Assembly (NCBI GenBank): GCA_002505775.1
Contig: DAVY01000021.1
Coordinates: 1 to 43,955 of the forward strand
Origin: Euryarchaeota archaeon UBA130
GTDB lineage: Archaea; Thermoplasmatota; Poseidoniia; Poseidoniales; Thalassarchaeaceae
Length of the DNA: 43,955 bases
Direction: 5' to 3'
The notes under the pieces are model-generated. The model had not been told where the DNA came from and did not search any database. It saw only the letters and a program-made list of their open reading frames with translations. A program made the translations under genes and the position numbers. This document shows positions 33,999-42,429 of the stretch, one piece after another; positions within the stretch are counted from its first letter, which is position 1; each line of letters starts with the position of its first letter.

Positions 33999-35015
33999 GT
34001 GGCTTTTCGCAATGTCATGAGCTTCGAACCTGTGCCAATCTTTCTGGCTCCCATGGCTGGCGTTACAGACTTGGCATACAGGCTACTAGCCAAGGAATGC
34101 GGAGCCGACTATACAGTGACAGAGTTCACTGCGGCCTCGGGCCTTACACGCAGAAACACAAACTCATGGCTAAAAGTCGAGACTGACCCACGAGAGAAGC
34201 CGTTCATACCACAAATTTTCGGAGGAGATATTTCTGAAATGGCTAAAACTGTAAAGATGCTAGAAGACAGATCAGACGTCATCGACATTAATTTCGGCTG
34301 TCCAGCACCTAAGGTATGTAGAAATGATGCAGGCGCGGCATTATTGCGAGACCCAGATAAAGTAGTCAACATGGTCAGAAGGTGTATCGATTCCACAGAT
34401 GTTCCCATCTCAGTAAAGATGAGATTAGGAACTGGCTCTGGCCCGAACACCGCTCTTGAAATATCCAAGAGATTAGCCGATGAAGGTGTGTTGAGAATAT
34501 GTGTTCATGGCAGGACCTTGAGACAGAGATACTCAGGGATAGCAGATTGGGATCAAATTAGGGTGATTTCAGACTCAGTGGATATCCCAGTAATAGCAAA
34601 TGGTGATGTTGTGGATACGGAATCAGCGAAGCTTTGCTTGGAGGCAACTAATGCAGGAGGGCTGATGATTGGAAGAGGCGCTATAGGTAGGCCTACAATT
34701 TTCCATGATATAAAACAGGGAATGGGTTGGCATGACAAATCAGCTCCATGGGGAGATGGCGGTCCTTCGAGAGCGAGGAGTTGGTGTTGGGACAGGTACC
34801 TAGAACTGTCTCAAGAAGTGTATGGCGACACAGGAAGCAAGAACCTCAAGAGGCACGCTGTCTCGTTTACCAAAGGGTTAGATGGGGCTTCCTCAATGAG
34901 GGTCAGACTTCACTCCATACAGGATAAGGCCCAGCTTGGAAGAGAAGTCAGCGATTACCTCCATGGTCTATGTGAGGTTGAAAATCAGGTTGAGATTGCC
35001 TCATCAAGCCTCTGA
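33999..35015 (+). CDS. dus: tRNA-dihydrouridine synthase
   Basis: An FMN enzyme of 338 residues that reduces uridine to dihydrouridine in the tRNA D-arm. The TIM-barrel start FLAPMAGVTDLAYRLLAKE, the catalytic cysteine C101 in INFGCPAPKV, the substrate-side K in ISVKMRLG, VHGRTLRQRYSGIADW and IPVIANGDV (FMN phosphate) are all in place. The start GTG 33999 lies about 24 bases after a TATA-like CTTATTTCTT, which suits a leaderless message; ATG 34017 is a second choice and gives a protein closer to the usual N-terminus. The last 31 bases overlap the 3' end of the convergent regulator gene. Confidence 0.93.
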   Translation: MAFRNVMSFEPVPIFLAPMAGVTDLAYRLLAKECGADYTVTEFTAASGLTRRNTNSWLKVETDPREKPFIPQIFGGDISEMAKTVKMLEDRSDVIDINFGCPAPKVCRNDAGAALLRDPDKVVNMVRRCIDSTDVPISVKMRLGTGSGPNTALEISKRLADEGVLRICVHGRTLRQRYSGIADWDQIRVISDSVDIPVIANGDVVDTESAKLCLEATNAGGLMIGRGAIGRPTIFHDIKQGMGWHDKSAPWGDGGPSRARSWCWDRYLELSQEVYGDTGSKNLKRHAVSFTKGLDGASSMRVRLHSIQDKAQLGREVSDYLHGLCEVENQVEIASSSL

Positions 35016-36070
35016 GCAACAGTATTCAGCCTTCTCAGAGTTCTTTCCGCGTTTCGTTGGACATTCTCGGAAACCTCGCCCCCATCTCGACCCGAGATTC
35101 TGAATCCATAAGGCATCCTCCCTCCAAGTGTATTCAGTAGTACCTTCTGAGAATCCAGCTCAATTCCTTCGAGCAAGGATTGTACTCGATCTATACTCAA
35201 CGAACCCTCCTTCGCCCCGGAGACAAGCTTCTTTGAAATCTCTTCATCGATTCTACCCAATCCCCCTCTAATCATCAGCCACTCCTCCCCTCTAGCATCG
35301 TATTGCCTCATAAGGCCGACAAAAATGTCTTGTGCGATTCTGTCCATCATTGGTACTCTCTCGACAATTCCAGATGCTCTCATCTTCTCTATAGAACGAC
35401 TTACTCTGGATCTACTCTCTCCCATCTTCTCCGAAAGAGCAAGTATAGTAATTGGGACGCTACTCTCACATAGGGCACCCATTACTCCGCTGGCTAACCC
35501 ATCTCCTTCCCTCGCCCTCTCTCCAGAAAGTCCGAGATCTCTGACTAGAGTGGACATATCAGACTCCTCTGGATCAACTGGCCCAGGTTCGGAAATTTGT
35601 ATCTTGAACTTAACCTCATCATTTTGACTGCCTATGTTCATCCTATCTTCAGACTCAGAGATTTTTTTAGACAATTCCCTCATTCTAATTTTCAGGACTG
35701 TTTGTGCCTCATTTGAAAGTAATTCTACGGCTGAAGATATGCTCCCTCCCCTCAAAACATGCACATGCCACCTCCCATCGGTATGCGCAGATATCAGACC
35801 ACTTTCTCTTAGTTTAACCAATTGATGATGCACACCAGTTTGCGAGATTCCTGTGATTTCGCACAGAGATTTTGCATCCCACCCTCTTAATGGCTCTTCC
35901 AAAAACGCCTGACTGATGATCCTATGCAAGGCTCCCTGGCCCTCGTCAATCGTACCTCCCTCGACTTTCCTCCTAACTAGCCCCATCGAATCCAGGAGCC
36001 AAGCCAGCAGAACATCGGGGTCTCTACTACCTGTCGGCATAGGAAGCTCAACCAGTCGCAGTCTGAACAC
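34985..36070 (-). CDS. Transcription regulator with two winged-helix domains
   Basis: A cytoplasmic protein of 361 residues. The first DNA-binding domain (about 45-115) has AKSLCEITGISQTGVHHQLVKLRESGLI, an ArsR/MarR-like helix-turn-helix followed by a wing (DGRWHVHVLRGG). The second (about 200-255) has ILALSEKMGESRSRVSRSIEKMRASG. The C-terminus is charged and helical. No ligand domain is recognised. I choose GTG 36070: a TATA-like TTGTATAG (36094-36101) is centred 28 bases ahead, as for a leaderless archaeal message, and the frame's alternative starts are TTG 36103 and ATG 36040. The 3' end overlaps the convergent dus gene by 31 bases. Confidence 0.75.
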   Translation of the reverse strand: MFRLRLVELPMPTGSRDPDVLLAWLLDSMGLVRRKVEGGTIDEGQGALHRIISQAFLEEPLRGWDAKSLCEITGISQTGVHHQLVKLRESGLISAHTDGRWHVHVLRGGSISSAVELLSNEAQTVLKIRMRELSKKISESEDRMNIGSQNDEVKFKIQISEPGPVDPEESDMSTLVRDLGLSGERAREGDGLASGVMGALCESSVPITILALSEKMGESRSRVSRSIEKMRASGIVERVPMMDRIAQDIFVGLMRQYDARGEEWLMIRGGLGRIDEEISKKLVSGAKEGSLSIDRVQSLLEGIELDSQKVLLNTLGGRMPYGFRISGRDGGEVSENVQRNAERTLRRLNTVAQRLDEAIST

Positions 36071-36151
36071 AGAACCACCCCGATATTGGGGGGTTCTATA
36101 CAATTCCGAGTATCAGAGGTCACAGACTCCCATTATAGGATACAATTTCCT

Positions 36152-36805
36152 TCACGAGCACTCTATTCTAATATCCAGCCATGGGTAGTCCACATTCGAC
36201 CTAGTCAGGCTGTTTAGATGGGGGGCCAATTCGAGGCCACTCTGGCTCAGGATTCCCCTTTCCCTCAAAACTGAAATCGCGGAATGGACGGAGGCCCTCG
36301 ATCTACCTAGGTCCCTGGCCAGTTGAGCTTGGGACTCAGGGATATTTTCCTCGGTCAGCCTAGCAATAACCACCTTCTGTACCTCCGAAAGTCCCACGGG
36401 CATCATTGCCGCAGCTCTGGCATCGTCTGTTACTCCAGTCCCCTCCAGGATCTCAACTTGGGCAGGGGCTCCAAAATAGTAGCAGGTTCTTCCGTTCACG
36501 GGAACTATGGTCACAACCCCCTCTTTTGTCAGAATGTCTAGATGGTGTCTAAGTGTGCCATTAGCCGCATCCAGTCTTCGTTGTAGCTCCCTGAAATGAA
36601 TTCCTGGAGATTTCTCCAAGGCATCAACTATCCTAACCCTCAATGGATGCTCCCAATCGTTTTCTCTGTGCGCGATCATGGTTCCTTGCGCGACTGGGAA
36701 GAGTAGCTGAGTGACTCCTCCTATTCCTAGTGCAGCTCCAGCAACCGCGCTAATGGAATCCATATACCAGGGACGGGAGAGCCTCCATTGGTCGACGAGC
36801 GCCAT
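36152..36805 (-). CDS. Membrane-anchored regulator with two winged-helix domains
   Basis: A 217-residue protein. The N-terminus has a hydrophobic stretch (ISAVAGAALGIGGVTQLLF, about residues 18-36) that could be a membrane anchor. A first winged helix (about 50-110) contains IHFRELQRRLDAANGTLRHHLDIL and a wing with NGRTCYYF. A second (about 138-190) contains SQAQLARDLGRSRASVHSAISVLRERGIL. A membrane-tethered transcription regulator is the simple reading. TATA-like ATTAAA (36831-36836, minus strand) is 26 bases ahead of ATG 36805, so the message is probably leaderless. It lies between two other helix-turn-helix genes on the same strand. Confidence 0.75.
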   Translation of the reverse strand: MALVDQWRLSRPWYMDSISAVAGAALGIGGVTQLLFPVAQGTMIAHRENDWEHPLRVRIVDALEKSPGIHFRELQRRLDAANGTLRHHLDILTKEGVVTIVPVNGRTCYYFGAPAQVEILEGTGVTDDARAAAMMPVGLSEVQKVVIARLTEENIPESQAQLARDLGRSRASVHSAISVLRERGILSQSGLELAPHLNSLTRSNVDYPWLDIRIECS

Positions 36806-36875
36806 AATTGTGGTGGTTAGCGTGGGGGGTTTTAATCATGCGTTCCAATGCTCATACAATATCACGGTGTAAGAC

Positions 36876-37331
36876 CTAAGCAGGACCATCGATTTTTCCA
36901 TTATGAATTTTCATGTAACCAACAAAGGGGGACAGAAGTGCACCAGCCCTTCTTCCATGGACTGTCAGACTGTATTTCACCCTGACGGGAGGCCCATCCT
37001 CTACTATCCTCTCAACAAGACCGTTCTCGACACATGTGGTAAGTTTGTCAGAAAGGGTACGACTACTTATTCCTCTAAGTAGGCCCCTCATTTCATTGAA
37101 TCTACGATCGCCGGCAATGTATAGAGTTGCAAGAATCTCAGTTGTCCATCTCGAACTGAGCACAGAAAATGCGTCCACAGCGGAATCTACTTCCCAACCA
37201 ACGTCGAATTCCTCGTCATTGTACTTTGAGAACAGACTACGTATTTCCTTGCCCAAACCCATTACTTCGTCCACAGACTTCTCTACTCTTCGAAGATCTT
37301 TCTTGGATATTCTGAGTGGTCCGCTAGCCAT
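36876..37331 (-). CDS. HxlR-type winged-helix regulator
   Basis: A 151-residue protein with a HxlR-type winged helix: AFSVLSSRWTTEILATLYIAGDRRFNEMRGLLRGISSRTLSDKL is the family's core, followed by the wing GPPVRVKYSLTVHGRRAG. In the HxlR family this domain binds DNA as a dimer and often responds to oxidative or aldehyde stress. An N-terminal helical part (RVEKSVDEVMGLGKEI) may be the dimer contact. ATG 37331 (MASGPLRISKK) is preferred over an earlier start at 37388, because TATA-like ATTTTATACA (37361-37370) lies about 34 bases ahead, close to or just before a leaderless start. The target is unknown. Confidence 0.85.
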   Translation of the reverse strand: MASGPLRISKKDLRRVEKSVDEVMGLGKEIRSLFSKYNDEEFDVGWEVDSAVDAFSVLSSRWTTEILATLYIAGDRRFNEMRGLLRGISSRTLSDKLTTCVENGLVERIVEDGPPVRVKYSLTVHGRRAGALLSPFVGYMKIHNGKIDGPA

Positions 37332-37460
37332 GATTATCAGGTAGCCCACATGGTATCTAGTGTATAAAATGCATCTACGTGTAATCACGAAAACTTATCC
37401 ACTCAAATATAAGATTCGGATGGCTTAGTGTGAAATCTACACCAGTAGGAGGAAATGAAA

Positions 37461-37616
37461 ATGGATAAATTTTTGGAAACATGGATCAATGAGACAATCG
37501 GAAAAGAGGAAGTTGCAGGAGAATATGAGAGAATCAGTTTGAGGGCAATCCTATACGCGGCAATCGCGAACTACAGGGCTCCAGCATGGGTACAGTCCCC
37601 ACTGAGGGGACTTTAG
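37461..37616 (+). CDS. Small conserved-looking ORF (51 aa), function unknown
   Basis: A 51-residue frame (MDKFLETWINETIGKEEVAG at the start) begins eight bases after a strong AGGAGG (37447-37452), the best ribosome-binding site in this part of the window. ATG 37455 would give 53 residues but is only two bases from it. The protein looks like a small amphipathic helix pair: LETWINETIGKEE, then YERISLRAILYAAIANYRA and a proline-containing tail. No family is recognised. It lies 123 bases from the HxlR start, divergent to it, and its last four bases overlap the stop of the fatty-acid oxidation gene. A target or partner of the HxlR regulator is possible but unproven. Confidence 0.6.
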   Translation: MDKFLETWINETIGKEEVAGEYERISLRAILYAAIANYRAPAWVQSPLRGL

Positions 37617-39673
37617 GAGGAGTTGTAATTCGGCCTTCTTCCTTCTATCAAAGCGCTTAACCCCTCTTCGGCATCGGAAGTACCGAAGATCTCCTCGAGC
37701 CTTTCCAGCTCTAGCTTGAGACCATCCTCCAGACTGGAACCGTTGGTTGCGTAGGACAGAAGTTCGCTAGCTATTCTCAGTGCGATGGGTGCGCCCCTGG
37801 ATAGAGACTTGATTTGTCTTGATACCATTGGATCATCGGAATCGAAACCTGATGGGATTTCCCCTGCCAACAAAGCCCCGATGTTCGCATCAGAGTAAAA
37901 TTTCTTTGAGAAATCTACCACCTTACTAACATCATTAACAGGATGAAATGCGTACTTATTCTCGGGCTTGGTTCCGATTAGAGAACTTACCACTGAGTCA
38001 ACTTCAGAAGAATCTACGTTGTGGGTAAGAAGTCCCAGGTCGTATGCAGTAACTGAATCTAGAAAGTTTCCGGCTAGTATTGCGTATCTGGAGCATTCCA
38101 AGCCGCAAATCCTTGCTGTTCTTTGAGTCCCACCAAGTCCGGGATATATCCCTATCGATGTTTCGGGAAATCTGAATTGGCTCCTTCTGGTCCCTATCCT
38201 GTAATCACACGATAGCGCAAGTTCGAGACCTCCTCCCAGTGTTAAACCAGTTGTTAGCGCGATCGTGGTTTTTTGACTGTTCTCAATGCTGTTCAAAACT
38301 TCATGACCCTTCGCAGTGAATTCGTAGATCTCCTCAAACGAGTCCTCCCTTAGCTTGTCAACGAAGAATTTTACATCCGCCCCAGCAACAAATGCCTTAC
38401 CCGCTCCTTCGAAGATAATTGTGGAGATATCAGACATAGAATTGACTTCATCTACAGCCAAACCAAGTTGTGTGACTAGGTCTACATTTAGTGCATTCAT
38501 CGCTTCGGGCCTGTTTAGCTTTACCTTGGCTACGTCGTCTTCAATTTCCAAATCAACGTATGAGAATTCGAATTTCTCTTTCCTGCCGATGAACCATGCT
38601 GGTACTTCGATGTTCGCCATATCAGAGTAGTTTGATGCCATTCTTGATGCATTACTCATTCCAATTTCATTCGCTATCTCGAATGGACCCCTCGCCCATC
38701 TCAGGCCAACCTTGGCTCCTCTATCCACATCTTCCATTGAACATACCCCCTCTTCCACAATTTGTGATGAAACTGAGAAAACTTGTCCTAGTAGCCTCTC
38801 GGAAATTACCTTACTGGTTTCCTGCCCGCAGTCCTCTGGTCCATCAATATCCCACATTCTCCCTTCTTCCACCAGTTTTCTGAGATTCGACGCTCCCCTG
38901 TATCTGGGGGTTTCTAATTGTTCAGCCAGATAGTCAGTTGAGTGAAGGGCTATGGGTGGGCCAGTGAGATTCATCAGGGCGAAAGGCCCCATTCCTATGT
39001 CAAACGATTTTCTTGAAACTGCATCTATCTGTGCTGCTGTACCAACTCCCTCCTCCAATAGTAAACACGCCTCGTTAAGCCAGGGAACAAAGAACCGGTT
39101 GACAACGAATCCCGGCCTGTCCTTGCAGACAATAACCACCTTTCCCATAGACTTGCAGTATTGTTCGACCAACTTAACGCTCTCCTCAGAAGTCATGGAT
39201 GCTGGAATAATCTCCACGAGCCTGTTCTTCGCAGGATGATAGAAGAAGTGAAGGCCGACAAATCTATCTGGCCTTCCCGTAACCTTCGCTAGCTTATTGA
39301 CGGAAAGAGAGGATGTGTTACTAGCCAGGATAGTGCTGTCCCCACAGACTCTGTTTAGAGTTTCGAAAACTGATTTCTTCACGTCAAAATCTTCGAAAAC
39401 TGCTTCAATCACTAAATCAGTATTTGGGTCTACATTCTCTGTTCCGACAATTCCAGAGATCCTGGATTTTATTTCCTCGACCTGCTTAGGATTGAAAATG
39501 CGCCTCTTTTCTGCCTCATCAAGAAAGCTCGATACGATCCCCTGCCCTCTCTCTACCCACTCAGGCTCCCTATCGACCATCTGTACCATGAATCCTTCTT
39601 GCGCGCTTTTCTGTGCTATTCCAGAGCCCATGTTTCCTGCACCAATGACTGCCACTTTCTCAATCGGTCCCAT
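37613..39673 (-). CDS. 3-hydroxyacyl-CoA dehydrogenase / enoyl-CoA hydratase fusion
   Basis: A 686-residue enzyme of fatty-acid oxidation with the dehydrogenase first and the hydratase second, the archaeal/actinobacterial order rather than that of E. coli FadB. The NAD motif VAVIGAGNMGSGIAQ is near the N-terminus, then LASNTSSLSVNKLAKV, HFFYHPAKNRLVEI (catalytic His) and GFVVNRFFVPWLNEA. The crotonase half keeps both catalytic glutamates, E484 in LGGGLELALSCD and E504 in FPETSIGIYPGLGGTQR, plus the oxyanion-hole segment GAGKAFVAGADVK. The enzyme would hydrate enoyl-CoA and oxidise 3-hydroxyacyl-CoA. ATG 39673 is used (TTG 39694 is also open). No thiolase or acyl-CoA dehydrogenase is nearby. 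Confidence 0.93.
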   Translation of the reverse strand: MGPIEKVAVIGAGNMGSGIAQKSAQEGFMVQMVDREPEWVERGQGIVSSFLDEAEKRRIFNPKQVEEIKSRISGIVGTENVDPNTDLVIEAVFEDFDVKKSVFETLNRVCGDSTILASNTSSLSVNKLAKVTGRPDRFVGLHFFYHPAKNRLVEIIPASMTSEESVKLVEQYCKSMGKVVIVCKDRPGFVVNRFFVPWLNEACLLLEEGVGTAAQIDAVSRKSFDIGMGPFALMNLTGPPIALHSTDYLAEQLETPRYRGASNLRKLVEEGRMWDIDGPEDCGQETSKVISERLLGQVFSVSSQIVEEGVCSMEDVDRGAKVGLRWARGPFEIANEIGMSNASRMASNYSDMANIEVPAWFIGRKEKFEFSYVDLEIEDDVAKVKLNRPEAMNALNVDLVTQLGLAVDEVNSMSDISTIIFEGAGKAFVAGADVKFFVDKLREDSFEEIYEFTAKGHEVLNSIENSQKTTIALTTGLTLGGGLELALSCDYRIGTRRSQFRFPETSIGIYPGLGGTQRTARICGLECSRYAILAGNFLDSVTAYDLGLLTHNVDSSEVDSVVSSLIGTKPENKYAFHPVNDVSKVVDFSKKFYSDANIGALLAGEIPSGFDSDDPMVSRQIKSLSRGAPIALRIASELLSYATNGSSLEDGLKLELERLEEIFGTSDAEEGLSALIEGRRPNYNSS

Positions 39674-39777
39674 GAGCCCCGGACGAGGGTCCAATCAATG
39701 AATGCAACGGAAAGGAGTGCTAAGAAAACCCTCACTGAAAGCAAGAATTTATTCATCAAACACAACACAAGGAGACT

Positions 39778-42429
39778 ATGGCGTCACGACGCGTAGTCTC
39801 TGTGGCACTCATAATCATCCTACTATCATCTGTTTCCCAATTGGCCATTGCGAACAGTAATGGCAAGTTCAATTCCTCTAATGGGTGCAATTGTCATGGT
39901 GGTTCAGCGGCATCGCCAACCCCCACCCATAACTTTCCAACTACATACTCGCCTGGACAGACTTACTCACTTAGCATAGGGATGAATGGAGGGGTCTCTG
40001 GGTCAAAGGGAGGATTTAACCTGCAAGTTTCGGATGGAACACTTTCGACGGGAATGGGAATAATGAACACTCAGGTAAATTCTGCTGGAAATCAGGCAAC
40101 CCACCAATTCCCAGACTACAGAAGCTGGGGTATTGAATGGACTGCTCCCTCATCGGGATCAGGAACCGTAACATTCTCTCTGGCTGTTATGGCCGCAAAT
40201 GGAAATGGTAACAATGGTGGAGATGGTTGGGCTACAGTCTCTGTCCAGTCTAGTGAGGACTCAGGCTCCACAAATACCCCTCCCGAGGCATCTTCAGTAA
40301 GCTACCTACCGCCTGAGCCAACCAAAGAAACAGGATTATCGGTTTCCTACAATTATTACGATGCAGATGGAGATTTCGAACAAGGGACCTCGATTCATTG
40401 GTTCAGGGATGGCCTGAGAGTGACCCAAATAGATGATTTAACCGATGTTCCAAATAGCTTAATCTCCAAGGGACAAAGCTGGAGAGTTGAGCTTACCCCC
40501 AATGATGGTAACGAATTTGGAGATACTGTTTCTCTGGATCCAGTGACAATAGGTAACACACTGCCAATAGCGAGAAGCTTGTCCATTAGCCCTAACTCAC
40601 CAATGGATGATGATGATCTAACTCTATCATGGGACTATTATGATCTAGACGGAGATCCTGAGGACTCCCAACAGACACTCATCTACTGGTTCCTGGACGG
40701 ATCCAGAGTTATCGAATTAGATGGGGAACTCACAGTTTCCAGCTTCATGATTAGATCAGGAGATGAGTGGGAGGCATCTGTAACCCCCAGCGACTCATCG
40801 GAATATGGGGATACTGCATACACCGGAAAAGTGGTAATCGGGTCGTCCAATACTGGCCCTTCGGTCTCCGCATTCATATCGACGTCAGGAAATACACTAA
40901 CCACGGATTCCCTACAACTTATTTACACGCCTTATGACCCAGATGGAGATGAAATCCAATCAACCGAGATTAGGTGGTATAGAGACTCAGTGATGGTCGC
41001 AACCTTCAATGATGAGACAGTAGTTCACCCCTCATTCACTGCCAAAGGAGAGTCTTGGGAATCCCATGTAAGGGTATTCGATGGATTGGTGTGGTCAGAT
41101 TGGTCCGTGACTTTACCCGTCTCTATTGTGAACACGCCCCCTGTGGTCACGAATATATCACTGATGCCCGAGGGGAAGCTAACAACTGATTCCGACCTAA
41201 ATGTAGTATGGGAGCAATATGACGAGGACGGAGATCTTGAATTCGGAAGCCAGATTCGTTGGTGGGTCGATGGTGAGTGGGTCACTGAGTATGATGGAAT
41301 GATTTCAATCCCAGCGTCGGAAGTAGATAGAGACGAGCATTGGTCAGTACAGGTAATTCCTGGTGACGGTGAAGGACTTGGGACCTCAATGAAAACCAAC
41401 TCGAGAGTAATCGAGAACGCAAATCCTGAAATTCTCGAAATACTCCTTCAAGGATCTGCATCCGGAGCAATGACGACTCCTCCTGATTCGCTGAGCGATC
41501 TTCTAGCAGTCACTGTCACCGAGGATCCGGACGATGAGCCGGTCGAACTCGACTATACTTGGTTGAGGGATGGTTTCGTGATTCCTGATCTAGATGGATT
41601 GGATAGGGTGGATCAGATTAGGCTTGAGCCTGGTCAAGAGTGGGAGGTTTTTATCACCGCCACAGATCCTTGGGGCCTCTCAGCAAATCTATCAGCATCT
41701 ACAATCATCTCCAACATTGCACCTGTGCCATCATGGACAGTTACCCCATCTCCTCCATTGCCTGGCTCGCTAGCAACATTTGATGCTGCATCTTCGTCCG
41801 ACCCTGATGGTGTAATCTCCGTATACAATTGGATTATAGATGGAGTAGAGGTATCTGGAAGCACAGTCGATGTTATCTTGGGCCCAGGCCCTCACTCAAT
41901 CCAGCTAACTGTCTTGGATAATTTACAATCATCTGGTACTTCTGTTTCTACGATAGTTTACGAAGATGTTCAGACTACTACCTCTTTGGTAGCCAACTTG
42001 GATGAGGACCTGGTCTCATTGAGTTGGAAAGGAACATCAGACGAATACAGGATATACAGATCGACGAGCCCTATTTCTTCTGTAGTGGGATTAACAATGT
42101 TTGATGAACTGCCTACTTGGGGGGAGGAAACACCACAACCTTTGCGGCCAGTAGGAACTACAGAATATCTAGAGTGGAGTGAACCCGCCCCAATAGCCAC
42201 AAATCTATACTACGCAGTAACTTCAGTAGTCGATGGCAGAGAGGTTGTGTGGATAGTCGATGGAGAGAACCACGTTAGCGTTGACGCATCGTCCATTGCT
42301 TCTTCCGGGCCCGAACCTGTTGATGAGGCAAGCCAACTAACAACCACACTAATCTCGGGCGCTATGGCGTCTCTGGGAATCATTTCTCTGGCCTTGGCTA
42401 TTTACGACAATAGGAGGAGGTCGAAGTGA
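39778..42429 (+). CDS. Exported CxCH protein with tandem Ig-like repeats and C-terminal anchor
   Basis: An 883-residue protein with a signal peptide (VVSVALIIILLSSVSQLAIA) followed at once by SSNGCNCHGG, a C37-x-C39-H40 motif. Next is a beta-rich domain (about 45-160) ending with GGDGWATVSVQ. It resembles the so-called choice-of-anchor V proteins that carry an early CxxCH-like motif. Then come about five tandem units of about 95 residues, each with a core like YYDADGDFEQGTSIHWFRDG and ending NTPP or similar, then a PKD-like unit (PSWTVTPSPPLPGSLATF) and a fibronectin-like end. One C-terminal helix (ISGAMASLGIISLALAIY) followed by RRRSK anchors it. ATG 39778 has GGAG at 39771-39774. TGA overlaps the next GTG (GTGA). 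Confidence 0.85.
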   Translation: MASRRVVSVALIIILLSSVSQLAIANSNGKFNSSNGCNCHGGSAASPTPTHNFPTTYSPGQTYSLSIGMNGGVSGSKGGFNLQVSDGTLSTGMGIMNTQVNSAGNQATHQFPDYRSWGIEWTAPSSGSGTVTFSLAVMAANGNGNNGGDGWATVSVQSSEDSGSTNTPPEASSVSYLPPEPTKETGLSVSYNYYDADGDFEQGTSIHWFRDGLRVTQIDDLTDVPNSLISKGQSWRVELTPNDGNEFGDTVSLDPVTIGNTLPIARSLSISPNSPMDDDDLTLSWDYYDLDGDPEDSQQTLIYWFLDGSRVIELDGELTVSSFMIRSGDEWEASVTPSDSSEYGDTAYTGKVVIGSSNTGPSVSAFISTSGNTLTTDSLQLIYTPYDPDGDEIQSTEIRWYRDSVMVATFNDETVVHPSFTAKGESWESHVRVFDGLVWSDWSVTLPVSIVNTPPVVTNISLMPEGKLTTDSDLNVVWEQYDEDGDLEFGSQIRWWVDGEWVTEYDGMISIPASEVDRDEHWSVQVIPGDGEGLGTSMKTNSRVIENANPEILEILLQGSASGAMTTPPDSLSDLLAVTVTEDPDDEPVELDYTWLRDGFVIPDLDGLDRVDQIRLEPGQEWEVFITATDPWGLSANLSASTIISNIAPVPSWTVTPSPPLPGSLATFDAASSSDPDGVISVYNWIIDGVEVSGSTVDVILGPGPHSIQLTVLDNLQSSGTSVSTIVYEDVQTTTSLVANLDEDLVSLSWKGTSDEYRIYRSTSPISSVVGLTMFDELPTWGEETPQPLRPVGTTEYLEWSEPAPIATNLYYAVTSVVDGREVVWIVDGENHVSVDASSIASSGPEPVDEASQLTTTLISGAMASLGIISLALAIYDNRRRSK

